Source: JBMNUM01 sp050946275
GTDB taxonomy: Bacteria; Actinomycetota; Coriobacteriia; Coriobacteriales; CADBOM01
Assembly: GCA_050946275.1 (NCBI GenBank)
Contig: JBMNUM010000006.1
Coordinates: 50,467 to 114,466 of the forward strand
Direction: 5' to 3'
DNA length: 64,000 nt
The translations under genes were made by a program, and so were the position numbers. Under the pieces are notes generated by a model. The model saw nothing but the letters and a program-made list of their open reading frames with translations, ran no database searches and was not told the DNA's origin. Positions 32,894-42,100 of the stretch are shown in pieces (position 1 is the stretch's first letter; every line of letters starts with the position of its first letter).

Positions 32894-34150
32894 ATGCCCA
32901 ACCTCATTGCCGTTGAAGATGCCCAGAACCTCGTTCTGGAGTTCACGACCCTCATGCCCGTTGAGACAGTTGCGATGCTCGATGCCCCCGGCCGAGTCGT
33001 TGCCGCGGATCTCACGAGTGATGTTGACATCAACGGCTTTGCCGATGCGGCAATGGATGGCTTTGCCCTCAAGGCGGCCGACATCGCCGAGGCGTCTGAC
33101 GGCAACCCCATCGAGCTCAAGATCGTCGACGTCGTCGGCGCCGGCGCGGTCTATGACGGCGAGCTGCAGCACGGTGAAGCTGTCCGCATCATGACCGGTG
33201 CCGCGATGCCAGCCGGATCTGATGTGAACGTCAAGATCGAGGACGTGCAGGTGACCGGAGAGGGTGTCACGGGCGACACCGTCCTCTTCACCATTCCCGC
33301 AAAGGAGGGCGCGAACGTTCGCCAGCCTGGCGAGGAGGCCAAGGCAGGAGAGCTTGTGCTCGCGAAGGGAACCCTCGTCAACGCTGCGGCAGTGGGCGTC
33401 CTCGCCTCCACCGGCAACGTTGAGGTTCCCGTGTATGGGCGCCCCAAGGTCGGCGTCATCTCCATCGGTACCGAGCTCGTTGATTCCTCGACGGTGCCCG
33501 GTTTCGGGATGAAGCGCGACTCGAACCGTCACACCCTGGCGGCAATGGCCCGCAATGCCGGTGCCGAGGTTATCCTGTATCCCATCGTCCCCGATGTTCC
33601 CGAGAAGATCGAGGCGGCCTATCGCGAGGCGATCGCTCAGTGCGATTACGTTGTGTCGAGTGGTGGCGCATGTGGTGGCGACTTCGACTACATCACGCAG
33701 ATCATCACATCGCTCGCCGACATCAAGTTCGAGTACGTCAACATGAAGCCTGGCAAGGCGCAGACGTTCGGCGTCACGCCTGACGGCAAGCTCCTCTTCG
33801 GGCTCTCCGGCAACCCCGCGGCCTCCGCCACCGGATTCGAGATTCTCGTGAGGCCGTCGCTGCTCAAGGCGCAGGGCCACACCGCGCTGTTCCGCCCCAT
33901 GGTCAAGGCCGTGCTCGAGGGTAATGCCAAGACGAAGGGGCCTCGTCGCCACCTGCTCCGCGGATGCCTGAAGTCCGATGGCAACGGCGGCTATGTTGCA
34001 TCCCCGCTCGCCAAGCAGTCCTCCGCCCTCATCGGCGCGACGTCCCAATCGAACTGCTTCATCGTGATTCCCGAGGGCAGCGTCAAGGCCGAAAGCGGTA
34101 TGGAGGTTACCTGCATCCGCATCGACATGCCCGAAGGCGCAGAGGTTTAG
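32894..34150 (+). CDS. moeA: Molybdopterin molybdenumtransferase (MoeA family)
   Basis: Inserts molybdate into adenylylated molybdopterin. The 418-residue protein has AAMDGFAL, MTGAAMPAGSDVNVKIED, a GANVRQPGEEAKAGE segment, ISIGTELVD, SSGGACGGDFDY, MKPGKAQTFGV and GLSGNPAASATGFE, in family order. The start at 32894 has repeated AAGGAAGG upstream; ATG 32852 lacks such a site. No other molybdenum-cofactor gene is in the window, so the pathway must be elsewhere, and the gene may have a paralogue. The structured element B starts directly at its stop. Confidence 0.9.
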   Translation: MPNLIAVEDAQNLVLEFTTLMPVETVAMLDAPGRVVAADLTSDVDINGFADAAMDGFALKAADIAEASDGNPIELKIVDVVGAGAVYDGELQHGEAVRIMTGAAMPAGSDVNVKIEDVQVTGEGVTGDTVLFTIPAKEGANVRQPGEEAKAGELVLAKGTLVNAAAVGVLASTGNVEVPVYGRPKVGVISIGTELVDSSTVPGFGMKRDSNRHTLAAMARNAGAEVILYPIVPDVPEKIEAAYREAIAQCDYVVSSGGACGGDFDYITQIITSLADIKFEYVNMKPGKAQTFGVTPDGKLLFGLSGNPAASATGFEILVRPSLLKAQGHTALFRPMVKAVLEGNAKTKGPRRHLLRGCLKSDGNGGYVASPLAKQSSALIGATSQSNCFIVIPEGSVKAESGMEVTCIRIDMPEGAEV

Positions 34151-34308
34151 TTCCGGCCGTCCTGCCAGAACGGCCGGAGCGGGTCGACGCCGCGAGACGC
34201 CACAACACACCGCCTTGCCGCCCAACAAGAACCGGGCAGGCAAAAGCCCAGCCAGATTGTTTCACGACAATTCGATGCACTGCGGTGTCACTCGCTGAAG
34301 TTACGAGC
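34151..34308 (+). repeat. Structured intergenic element, copy B (after moeA)
   Basis: Begins at the first base after the moeA stop. The 5' hairpin CCGGCCGT / ACGGCCGG matches copy A with C-G pairs where A has T-A. The middle has GGGC-AGGC-AAAA-GCCC-AGCC after CAAGAACC, and the end reads CTCGCTGAAGTTACGAGC, nearly the same as in A. Its centre differs more and has an extra ATTGT/ACAAT stem. Confidence 0.6.
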
Positions 34309-34362
34309 GACGCCTTGCCCGTTGTTTGCGGATAAGCCTGCACGACTGCCCTCGCCGACTCA

Positions 34363-35043
34363 TCAGTGGCTTACGTCTTCCGTCTCCTTTAGTTCGAAGT
34401 AGCTTCGCGAATAGTCCACGAGACCGTCTTTGCGCATCCGACTCAGCTCTGCCGACATAGCCGAGCGATCGACCGACAAGTAGTCGGCGAGCTGCTGCCG
34501 GTTGAAGGGGATCGAAAAGCGTGATTTTCCCTGCCGCTGGGCTTCGGCCGAAAGATACGAGAGCAGCTTCTCCCTTGTGCTGCGACGACTCAAATGGCCG
34601 AGCTTCTCGTTCATCAGGAGATTCTTCTGCGCCAGCACCCTCACGAGGTTCTCGACGAGCCGCGCATGAAAAGCGCATGAGGAGGAGCATGTGGTAAGGA
34701 TGCGGGCGATGTTGAGGAGCATAACCGTGCAACCGTCTCCTGCAACGACGCTGACGTTCGCCCTGGATTGCGGAATGCAGGCAAATACCTCTGCGAAGAG
34801 GTTGCCCGGCCCGATCGTGGTGAGGAGCTCTCGGTTTCCCCAGTAGTCCTCGCGCATCACGGTCGCGTGTCCGGACAGGACCATGCCGACGTTTTCCACG
34901 GCCTCGCCCGGTCTCAAGATGAAGTCACCTTTTTCAAAAGACTTTTGCGTTGCCTGCAGGCATTCGAGCATGGCGCCGACTTCGTTGCTGGCAATGTTTG
35001 CGAATAAAGGGCTCTCTGCAAGCACCTCATACGGGTAAGTCAT
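34363..35043 (-). CDS. Crp/Fnr-family transcription regulator
   Basis: A 226-residue regulator with a cyclic-nucleotide-binding-type barrel (LFANIASNEVGAMLECLQA through FAEVFACIPQ) and a C-terminal winged helix, STREKLLSYLSAEA, with recognition part NRQQLADYLSVDRSAMSAELSRM. There is no N-terminal FNR Cys cluster; internal Cys residues (TTCSSSCAF) do not match it. The barrel lacks an obvious cAMP signature, so the effector is unknown. It is divergent from the ferredoxin-like gene, its likely target. Such pairs are common in anaerobes and are often tied to nitrosative or redox stress, by analogy only. Confidence 0.88.
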   Translation of the reverse strand: MTYPYEVLAESPLFANIASNEVGAMLECLQATQKSFEKGDFILRPGEAVENVGMVLSGHATVMREDYWGNRELLTTIGPGNLFAEVFACIPQSRANVSVVAGDGCTVMLLNIARILTTCSSSCAFHARLVENLVRVLAQKNLLMNEKLGHLSRRSTREKLLSYLSAEAQRQGKSRFSIPFNRQQLADYLSVDRSAMSAELSRMRKDGLVDYSRSYFELKETEDVSH

Positions 35044-35065
35044 TCGATTTCTCCATACTCATTGT

Positions 35066-35082
35066 AAATACAACAGATATTT
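35066..35082. promoter_or_regulatory. Candidate Crp/Fnr operator in divergent promoter region
   Basis: AAATA-N7-TATTT is a 17-base palindrome in an AT-rich stretch between the divergent regulator and ferredoxin-like genes, at 23 bases from one start and 52 from the other. Spacing fits a Crp/Fnr-type dimer site; it lacks the TTGAT consensus of FNR. Confidence 0.4.
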
Positions 35083-35134
35083 GAGCGCCTCGATAGTACT
35101 GTGGTACAAGCGAAGAGGTCAAGGAGGCAAAGAT

Positions 35135-35857
35135 ATGATCAGGCGAATCATCGAGATCGACGAAGCGAAGTGCAATGGGTGCGGCATCTGCGCCGAGGCG
35201 TGCCATGAGGGGGCCATCGGCATGGTCGATGGCAAGGCCAAGCTCCTGCGCGATGATTATTGCGACGGCTTGGGCGATTGCCTGCCCGAGTGCCCGACCG
35301 GGGCCATCGCGTTTGTGGAACGAGAGGCCGCTGCATACGACGAGAAGGCCGTTGCCGACCATCTTGCGGCCAAGAAGACGCGGGAGGCTATGGAGAAGGC
35401 GGGGCATGCCCACCACGGTGGCGGTTGCCCGGGCTCGCGCATGCAGGTTATGAGTCGCGAGGATACTCCGAAGAGTGCCGAGGCACGCGAGGTTCCCAGT
35501 CAGCTCTCCCAGTGGCCCGTTCAGATCAAGCTCGCGCCAGTCAGCGCTCCGTTCTTCGATGGCTGCGACCTGCTCATCGCAGCGGATTGCACGGCATACG
35601 CCTACGGGGATTTCCACAACCGCTTTATCAAGGGGCGGGTCACGCTCATCGGATGTCCGAAGCTCGACGCGATCGACTATTCCGAGAAGCTCACGCAGAT
35701 TCTCGCCCAGAACGACATCCGCAGCATTACGCTCACTCGCATGATCGTTCCCTGTTGCGGCGGACTTGAGCAAGCCGTTCGCACGGCAATTGCGAATAGT
35801 GGAAAGGACATTCCCCTCGACGTGGTCATCGTCGGTATCGACGGCAAGCTTCAATAG
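35135..35857 (+). CDS. Ferredoxin-like 4Fe-4S protein with Cys-rich C-terminal domain
   Basis: A 240-residue iron-sulfur protein. The first cluster motif is CNGCGICAEACHEGA. The second, CDGLGDCLPECPTGA, has a wider first spacing. After a His/Gly linker (HAHHGGGCPG), the C-terminal part has GCDLLIAADCTAYAYG, IGCPKLD and VPCCGG, which might hold a further metal site. It was started at ATG 35135 behind AAGGAGG. Divergence from the Crp/Fnr gene suggests regulation by it. It probably shuttles electrons or acts in redox sensing or repair; no partner enzyme lies next to it. Confidence 0.85.
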   Translation: MIRRIIEIDEAKCNGCGICAEACHEGAIGMVDGKAKLLRDDYCDGLGDCLPECPTGAIAFVEREAAAYDEKAVADHLAAKKTREAMEKAGHAHHGGGCPGSRMQVMSREDTPKSAEAREVPSQLSQWPVQIKLAPVSAPFFDGCDLLIAADCTAYAYGDFHNRFIKGRVTLIGCPKLDAIDYSEKLTQILAQNDIRSITLTRMIVPCCGGLEQAVRTAIANSGKDIPLDVVIVGIDGKLQ

Positions 35858-35904
35858 GGGTGTAATCGCAAACACCCTGCGAAACCCCAGCATGACGAGC
35901 CTTT

Positions 35905-36012
35905 GGCAATTTGGGTCGAAAAAGGGCGTGTGTGACGCCCTTTTTCGTAACAAATTGCCAGAATCGGACCCTGCAGGCCGAAAACGACGCCCTTTTTCGA
36001 ATCAAATTGCCA
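35905..36012. repeat. Three-arm palindromic repeat
   Basis: Arm 1 (35905-35929) has GGCAATTT and CGAAAAAGGGCGT. Arm 2 (35935-35959) is its near reverse complement, ACGCCCTTTTTCG and CAAATTGCC. Arm 3 (35985-36011) repeats arm 2. Arms 1 and 2 can form a large hairpin, and arm 3 can compete with arm 2. It follows the ferredoxin-like gene. A similar layout with CGTCCTTTTTCG is at 62.99 kb. Confidence 0.6.
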
Positions 36013-36080
36013 GGAGGCTTGCTGGGGGCTTCATATCGGCCCCTTGCGGGTTCGAATCCTCTGTGTGTTTCTTGGAAATG

Positions 36081-36104
36081 AAAAAGCCCCTTGGATGGGG
36101 CTCT
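36081..36104 (-). terminator. Intrinsic terminator after the tRNA-Ser genes
   Basis: Read on the minus strand, GAGCCCC-ATCCAA-GGGGC is followed by TTTTT, directly downstream of tRNA-Ser(CGA). This is a clear Rho-independent terminator. Confidence 0.8.
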
Positions 36105-36113
36105 TGTGTTTGA

Positions 36114-36206
36114 TGGCGGAGGAGGAGGGATTCGAACCCTCGAGACGGGGGTTGCCCGCCTAACGGTTTTCGAGACCGCCGCATTCAACCACTCTGCCAC
36201 CCCTCC
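36114..36206 (-). tRNA. tRNA-Ser (anticodon CGA)
   Basis: A class II tRNA with a long variable arm. The acceptor GGAGGGG pairs with CTCCTCC (one G-T), discriminator G, and CCA is encoded. The anticodon loop CTCGAAA, flanked by GCGGT and ACCGT, gives anticodon CGA for codon UCG. The T loop is GGGTTCGAATCCC. It lies 52 bases downstream of the other tRNA-Ser and ahead of the terminator. Confidence 0.93.
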
Positions 36207-36258
36207 GCGTATGTTGGGCTCTTGTTGGCCGTGGTTGCCTTAAAACAAAAAGTCGGAA

Positions 36259-36350
36259 TGGCGGAGAGCTAGGGATTCGAACCCTAGATACGGTTACTGC
36301 CGTATACACGATTTCCAATCGTGCGCCTTCGACCTCTCGGCCAGCTCTCC
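36259..36350 (-). tRNA. tRNA-Ser (anticodon GGA)
   Basis: Acceptor GGAGAGC pairs with GCTCTCC, discriminator G, encoded CCA, long variable arm. The loop TTGGAAA between ACGAT and ATCGT gives anticodon GGA, which reads UCC and UCU. It forms a two-gene tRNA-Ser cluster with tRNA-Ser(CGA). Confidence 0.93.
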
Positions 36351-36404
36351 ATTCCCATATCCGATTGTCAGCTGCACTTGCACGTGGCGATTGCAGCACG
36401 TGAG

Positions 36405-36410
36405 AGTATA
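36405..36410 (-). promoter_or_regulatory. Candidate -10 box for the tRNA-Ser cluster
   Basis: TATACT on the minus strand, 55 bases before the first tRNA. No clear -35 is visible. A GC palindrome GCCCGCGCGGGC lies just upstream at 36420, which could be the end of the membrane-protein transcript. Confidence 0.3.
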
Positions 36411-36541
36411 TCATTATTCGCCCGCGCGGGCATGTGAAGGCGATATCCGGAACGATAATCGCATGCGACTGGTTGCGGGGGCGGTCTGAAAAGACCTCGC
36501 CGGACTATAAATCCACCGGGTTGAAGGGAGCGCGGTTCTCC

Positions 36542-37018
36542 TCAGCGTGCAGTCGGACTTCCGGGCGTTCTCCGCAAGGAGACGGCCATCCATACGAATG
36601 CCGCGAGCATGATCACGAGGCCCGCGCCGTCGAATGCCGCAAAACGCGAGATGCTCGCCTGAAGGATGTCGTGTCCTGCAGGTAGGCTGGCACTCAGGAG
36701 AAGCTCTCCCACCAGTCCCACTGCCTGCTGGGCGAGCACGACGACGCCCAGCGCCCTGAACCGTGTCGGGGAGATAATAACCGCCGGATACGTGCAATTC
36801 CACATGAGAAAGGCAATCCCGAGCCCCTGCACGGCCACCTTTCCCGCAACGCCGGAAAGCTCATAGGCCCCCACAAAGGAATCCGGCCAGCAAATGAACT
36901 GAACCGCGCATTGCACGTTGATGATGAAGACGATCAGGAAGGCTGCTCGAACAGCCCAGACAGCGGGTCTCTGGCGCATCTGCCCATTGGAAGCTCCGCT
37001 ATGAGGACTGGTCTCCAA
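36542..37018 (-). CDS. Four-helix membrane protein, unknown function
   Basis: About 158 residues with four hydrophobic helices (AVRAAFLIVFIINVQ, AVQGLGIAFLMWNC, ALGVVVLAQQAVGLVGELLL and AGLVIMLAAFVWMAV) and short loops, ending in a basic tail. I do not recognise the family. The TTG start at 37018 has GGAG nine bases upstream within the end of the preceding gene; ATG 36979 is an alternative. It starts three bases after the PaaI thioesterase stop on the same strand and is probably cotranscribed with it. A role in membrane or small-molecule handling cannot be assigned. Confidence 0.7.
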   Translation of the reverse strand: METSPHSGASNGQMRQRPAVWAVRAAFLIVFIINVQCAVQFICWPDSFVGAYELSGVAGKVAVQGLGIAFLMWNCTYPAVIISPTRFRALGVVVLAQQAVGLVGELLLSASLPAGHDILQASISRFAAFDGAGLVIMLAAFVWMAVSLRRTPGSPTAR

Positions 37019-37021
37019 GGT

Positions 37022-37522
37022 CTAGATCTCCACGAACTCGGGACACGGGCGAGTGTCCTTGAAGAAATATTCGCGACCCTCTTCACCGCCGAGCTCGTAG
37101 ATGTCCGCCTTGAGGTATTTGCCCCAAGCCTCGACGGCAACCGTGCCGTCCTCGAGGACGACTTGCCCGCGGGCATCGTAGACACGGGAGCGGTCACGCT
37201 CCACCCATGCAATTGCACGGACGGGCTTATCGAGAGAGAGGGGCGCACGGTACTTCAGCGAAAGCTCGATGGTGACGGAGAGCTGGTAGGTGCTCTCGTT
37301 CTGAATTGCCCTGCTGAGAATCTCGTCCATGAGAGAGCTTGTGATTCCGCCGTGAACGCGGTCGGGATAGCTCTGCAGTTCGAACCGCGGCATGAACTCC
37401 GCGTACACGCATCCGTCCTCGAGGTTCATGAATTGCGCGTGCAGTCCGATATGGTTGTCCATTCCGCACACGAGGCAGTTGTCTGCGATCAGCTGGTTGC
37501 CGACAACGCGCCGGCGGGTCAT
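37022..37522 (-). CDS. PaaI-family (hotdog) thioesterase
   Basis: A 166-residue acyl-CoA thioesterase-like hotdog protein. It has the N-terminal NCLVCGMDNHIGLHAQF that marks one PaaI branch, the active-site region DRVHGGITSSLMDEILSRA and a later strand SLKYRAPL. ATG 37522 gives the short N-terminus usual in this branch; GTG 37534 and ATG 37576 are in frame but without a better ribosome site. It is divergent from the acidic protein gene at 37631. The substrate is unknown. Confidence 0.82.
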   Translation of the reverse strand: MTRRRVVGNQLIADNCLVCGMDNHIGLHAQFMNLEDGCVYAEFMPRFELQSYPDRVHGGITSSLMDEILSRAIQNESTYQLSVTIELSLKYRAPLSLDKPVRAIAWVERDRSRVYDARGQVVLEDGTVAVEAWGKYLKADIYELGGEEGREYFFKDTRPCPEFVEI

Positions 37523-37630
37523 CTCTCGTTTCACGTCAACTCCAAGGATATAAGCGTCAAATGCTGGTCTTTCCATGTTAGGGTAAGGAATATGGCAGGG
37601 CACGACGTAACACTGCGAAAGGTAAGGGCC

Positions 37631-38209
37631 ATGGCACACGAAAACGACAATATCCGGCAAATTGAGGATGATTCGCAGCTGGATCAGGCTCTTGCCGAGG
37701 AAAACGAGCTGATAGAGATCGATTTCCCCGAAGACGTGCAGAAAGTGCTCTTCTACTCGATCGATGAGGCGACGAAGAAGATCGAGACCGGCGAGGAGCT
37801 CGTTCCCTTCACCATGGTCTTGGCCGGCGAGGATCTGTTCATGGACTCTCACCCCGTCGACGAGGTCGACGAGTGCTTCGCGTCCGCGCGCCAGGCGATC
37901 AATGCAATCGCGCACATCGCGGACGCCTATGTGTTCTGCTATGACGGCTATATCGAGACCGAAGACGGCGATCACGACATGCTCATCGCGGAAGTCGGCA
38001 TGAAGGGTGAGGAGAAGGGCGTGGCCTATGGCCTCATCTACGAGCTCGAGCTGCCGGAGACGGAGGATGGCAACGTGTCCGCTGCCTTCGATGAGGGCTT
38101 GCTCCTGCTCGGTGATACCGATAACCTCTTCGATCCCAATGCGGTCAAGACGGCGGAGGCGCTGCAGGAGGCCTACGCGAGCTACGAGCAGGACGACGAG
38201 GACGAGTAG
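37631..38209 (+). CDS. Acidic protein of unknown function, paralogue of 22739-23176
   Basis: A 192-residue strongly acidic protein with a poly-Asp/Glu end. It contains YSIDEATKKIETGEELVPFTMVLAG, ECFASARQAINAI, YVFCYDGYIETEDGDHDM and EEKGVAYGLIYELELP, which line up by eye with the protein at 22739 (YALYYDGFFQDGD and ASAYSAIVPYG). I recognise no named domain. The start at 37631 follows AAGGTAAGGG; ATG 37592 is another option. It precedes larE by 49 bases on the same strand and could be cotranscribed. Confidence 0.75.
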   Translation: MAHENDNIRQIEDDSQLDQALAEENELIEIDFPEDVQKVLFYSIDEATKKIETGEELVPFTMVLAGEDLFMDSHPVDEVDECFASARQAINAIAHIADAYVFCYDGYIETEDGDHDMLIAEVGMKGEEKGVAYGLIYELELPETEDGNVSAAFDEGLLLLGDTDNLFDPNAVKTAEALQEAYASYEQDDEDE

Positions 38210-38258
38210 TTCTGCGCCAGCATCCTTCTCCGGTCAAGGATGGAGGTAGTCATAGCCG

Positions 38259-39062
38259 ATGCTGCCCATTGAGGAAAAATACGAGGACCTGCTTGCCACG
38301 CTGCTGGGTTACGGAAGCGCCCTCGTCGCATTTTCCGGAGGAGTGGACTCCACGCTCTTGCTCCATGCTGCCCACGAGGCGCTTGGCGACAAGGCCGTCG
38401 CCGCGACGCTCGGCTCGTGCTTCTTCCCCGAAAGCGAACTCAACGAGGCGAGGGCGTTTTGCGAGAATGAGGGCATCGAGCACATTGTCGTCGCAAAAGA
38501 CGTGCTCGCCGATGAGCGCATCGCCTCTAATCCGGAAGACCGCTGCTATCTGTGCAAGCGCCTGATGTTCGGAGACCTCATGGATCTGGCGGCGCAGCGT
38601 GGTCTCGCGGTGGTTGTGGAGGGGTCGAACGTCGACGATGCGGGCGACTATCGTCCCGGTGCCCGCGCCCTCTCGGAGCTTGGCGCGAAAAGCCCCCTCG
38701 CCGAGGCGGGGCTCACGAAGCTCGAGATTCGCGAGCTTGCCAGGCAAAAGGGACTCGCCGCATGGGACAAGCCATCGTTAGCTTGCTTGGCGAGCAGGAT
38801 TCCCCATGGCGAGGCGATAACCGCAGAAAAGCTCGCGCGGATCGATCGTGCGGAGCGCCTGCTCCGCGATGCCGGCTTCGATCAGGTGCGCGTGCGCGTG
38901 CATGGCGATGTCGCGCGCATCGAGGTGATGCCCAGCGAGGTCAACATGATGATCGGCTTGAGGCAAACGGGCATGGTCGAGGCGCTGCACAATCTCGGGT
39001 TCCCCTATGTGACGCTCGATCTCGATGGGTATAGAACGGGCTCGCTGAATCCCCGTAGATAG
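38259..39062 (+). CDS. larE: LarE-type ATP-dependent sulfur transferase
   Basis: PP-loop enzyme that adenylates a carboxylate and donates sulfur; LarE builds the nickel-pincer nucleotide of lactate racemase. The 267-residue protein has FSGGVDSTLLLHA, SCFFPESELNEARAFC, NPEDRCYLCKRLM and the DKPSLACLASRIPHG segment whose Cys may be the sacrificial sulfur source. The start follows GGAGGTAG. No larA, larB or larC is close by, so another target is possible. The strong hairpin after its stop ends the unit. Confidence 0.87.
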   Translation: MLPIEEKYEDLLATLLGYGSALVAFSGGVDSTLLLHAAHEALGDKAVAATLGSCFFPESELNEARAFCENEGIEHIVVAKDVLADERIASNPEDRCYLCKRLMFGDLMDLAAQRGLAVVVEGSNVDDAGDYRPGARALSELGAKSPLAEAGLTKLEIRELARQKGLAAWDKPSLACLASRIPHGEAITAEKLARIDRAERLLRDAGFDQVRVRVHGDVARIEVMPSEVNMMIGLRQTGMVEALHNLGFPYVTLDLDGYRTGSLNPRR

Positions 39063-39077
39063 GAACTAGACAAAAAA

Positions 39078-39124
39078 GAGGCAGTCGCTCATCGTCCCTT
39101 CTCAGGACAGGTGGCGACTGCCTC
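39078..39124. terminator. Bidirectional terminator between larE and purL
   Basis: Perfect 11-base arms GAGGCAGTCGC and GCGACTGCCTC, preceded by AAAAAA and followed by CTTT, between two convergent genes. It works for both directions by symmetry. Confidence 0.8.
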
Positions 39125-39148
39125 CTTTCATCAAGTATTTATGAGGGG

Positions 39149-42100
39149 CTAGCCGAAGTACGCGACTCCGTTCTCGAAGAGCGGCTGCAGGCTGAGCCCG
39201 GGAACGTTGGCGTAGAGACCGGATCCGCTGCGCTCCGTATGGCCCATCTTTCCGAACACGCGCCCGTCGGGGCTCGTGATTCCCTCGATTGCGAGCATCG
39301 ATCCATTCGGGTTGACATCGAGGTCCATCGAGGGAACGCCGTCGACGTCCACGTACTGCGTGGCGATCTGACCCTCCTTCTCCATCTCGGCAAGCACGTG
39401 ATCGGGTGCTACGAAGCGGCCCTCGCCGTGGCTGATGGGCATCGCATGGATATCGCCGACCGCGCAGCTGCCAAGCCACGGCGACAGCGTGGAGGCGACG
39501 CGCGTCCGGACGAGCCTGCTCTGATGGCGTCCAATCGTGTTGAAGGTGAGGGTGGGGCAGTCCTCGTCCATCGGGCGGATGTCGCCGAACGGGACGAGGC
39601 CGAGCTTCACGAGCGCCTGGAATCCGTTGCAGATGCCGAGCATAAGGCCGTCGCGCTCGTTGAGCAGTCTGCGAACAGCCTCGGTCACCGCGGGTGCGCG
39701 GAAGAAGGCCGTGATGAACTTCGCCGAGCCATCGGGCTCGTCGCCACCGGAGAAGCCACCGGGAATCATGACGATCTGACTGCCGTCGATGAGCTTCGCG
39801 AGAGTCGCGGTCGACTCTGCGACAGCATCGGGCGAGAGGTTGTTGATGACGAATGTCTTGGGCCGAGCGCCTGCGCGCTCGAAGGCCTGTGCGGTGTCGT
39901 ACTCGCAGTTGTTGCCGGGGAACACGGGGATGATGACCCGCGGCTTCACGCCGTCGAGATGCAGGGCGGGAGCTTGCGAGGTCTTCTTATCATCGCCGGC
40001 GGCATCGAAGGAGATGGCCCGCACCTCTTCGCCTTCCCCGCGATAGGGGAAGACGCTCTCGAGAGCCGATTCCCAAGCCTCCTGCAGGGTATCGAGATCG
40101 ATAATCTCCCCGCTGCAAGCGAGCTCGTAAGATTCGGTGGTCTGGCCCAGCTCGAAGACCTGCAGGGCATCGTCTCCCTTGGGAAGCTCGACTCCCTTGG
40201 CGAGCTCGACGATGAACGACCCGTATGCGGGCTCGAAGAGGAGCTGTGCATCGACGCCGCCATCGAAGGCGAATCCGATCCGGTTGCCCAGGCACATCTT
40301 GAAGACCGATTCGGCCGTGCAGCCGTATCCCGGCGTCGATGCCGCCAGAACCTCGCCTCTGCCGACCATGCCCTCGAGCAGGTCCAGCGAGGCCAGCATG
40401 CCCGTCCTCGTGGGCAGCAGGCTGTCCTCATGCACGGGCTTGATGCAGACGACGCGGCTTCCAGCACGCTTGAACTCCGGCGATGTCGCGCGGTCGACGG
40501 TGCCCGTCGCCACCGCGAAGCTGATGAGGGTGGGCGGGACATCGAGCTGCTCGAAGCTTCCGCTCATGGAGTCCTTGCCGCCGATGGAACCGATGCCGAG
40601 GTCGAGCTGCGCCTGCAGCGCGCCGAGAACGGCAGCCGCCGGCTTGCCCCAGCGCTCAGCCTCGCCGCGCAGCTTCTCGAAGTACTCCTGGAAGCTCAGG
40701 TATGCATGGCGATGCTCGAAACCCGAGGCCACGAGCTTCGAGACGCTCTCGACCACGGAGAGGTAGGCTCCCTTGAATTGATTGCGCTCCATGATGTAGG
40801 GGTTGAAGCCCCATGCCATGCCGCTTGTGGTCGTCGTCTCTCCGAAGACGGGGAATTTGGCCACCATCGCAAGGCTCGGGGTGAGCTGCCTCTCCCCGCC
40901 GAAGGGCATCAGCACGGTCGTCGCGCCGATGGTCGAGTCGAAGCGCTCGGAAAGGCCCTTGTTCGAGCAGACGTTGATGTCGGTCACGAGGGCGTTCATT
41001 CGCTCGGCGAACGTCGTCCCCTGCCAGGGGGTCTCGTAGGCGCCGCCTTCGACGATGTGGACGGACTGGTGCTTGGGCGCGCCGTTCGATCCGAGGAACT
41101 CCCTGCTCACGTCGACGATGGCGTTCCCGCGCCAGAGCATACGCACGCGCGGCTCTTCCGTGACGGTCGCGATAGGCGTGGCCTCGAGGTTCTCCTCGTG
41201 CGCCAGGCTGATGAACAGATCGACGTCCTCAGCGGCAACGGCGCAGGCCATGCGCTCCTGGCTCTCGGAGATGGCGAGCTCGGTGCCGTCGAGGCCGTTG
41301 TACTTCTTGGGCACCTTGTCGAGCTCGATGAGCAGGCCGTCGGCAAGCTCGCCGATGGCGACCGACACGCCTCCGGCCCCGAAGTCGTTGCATCGCTTGA
41401 TGAGCTCGCAGGCGTCCTTGCGACGGAAGAGGCGCTGAAGTTTGCGCTCCACGGGCGCGTTTCCCTTCTGGACCTCTGCGCCGCAGGTTTCGAGGCTCTC
41501 GAGCTTGTGCTCCTTCGACGATCCGGTCGCTCCACCGATGCCATCGCGGCCCGTCCGGCCTCCCAGGAGAATTACAACATCTCCGGGCGCAGGAGTCTCG
41601 CGCCTCACATGGCTGGCGGGGGTCGCGCCCACGACGGCACCGACCTCCATGCGCTTGGCCATGTAGCCCGGATGGTAGAGCTCGTTGACCTGGCCGGTTG
41701 CGAGTCCTATCTGGTTTCCGTAGGACGAGTAGCCCGCCGCCGCTGTCGTGACGAGCTTGCGCTGGGGAAGCTTGCCCGGAAGCGTGTCCTTGACGGGAAC
41801 GAGCGGGTTCGCGGCGCCGGTGACGCGCATCGCCTGATACACGTAGCTTCGGCCTGAGAGCGGATCGCGGATGGCACCGCCGACGCAGGTCGCCGCGCCA
41901 CCGAACGGCTCGATCTCGGTCGGGTGGTTGTGGGTCTCGTTCTTGAAGAGGAAGAGCCAATCCTGGTTCTCCCCATCCACATCGACGCGCACCTTGACCG
42001 TGCAGGCGTTGATCTCCTCGGACTCGTCGAGTCCAGTGAGGATGCCCTGCGATTTGAGATATTTGGCTCCGATCGTGCCCATGTCCATCAGACTGATCGG

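Noticed and set aside
36911..37630. Long plus-strand frame leading into the acidic protein at 37631
   Set aside because: It is antisense to the PaaI thioesterase; the true start is at 37631 with a ribosome site.
39239..41857. 872-codon plus-strand ORF inside purL
   Set aside because: Antisense to a complete purL; biased composition and no ribosome-binding site.
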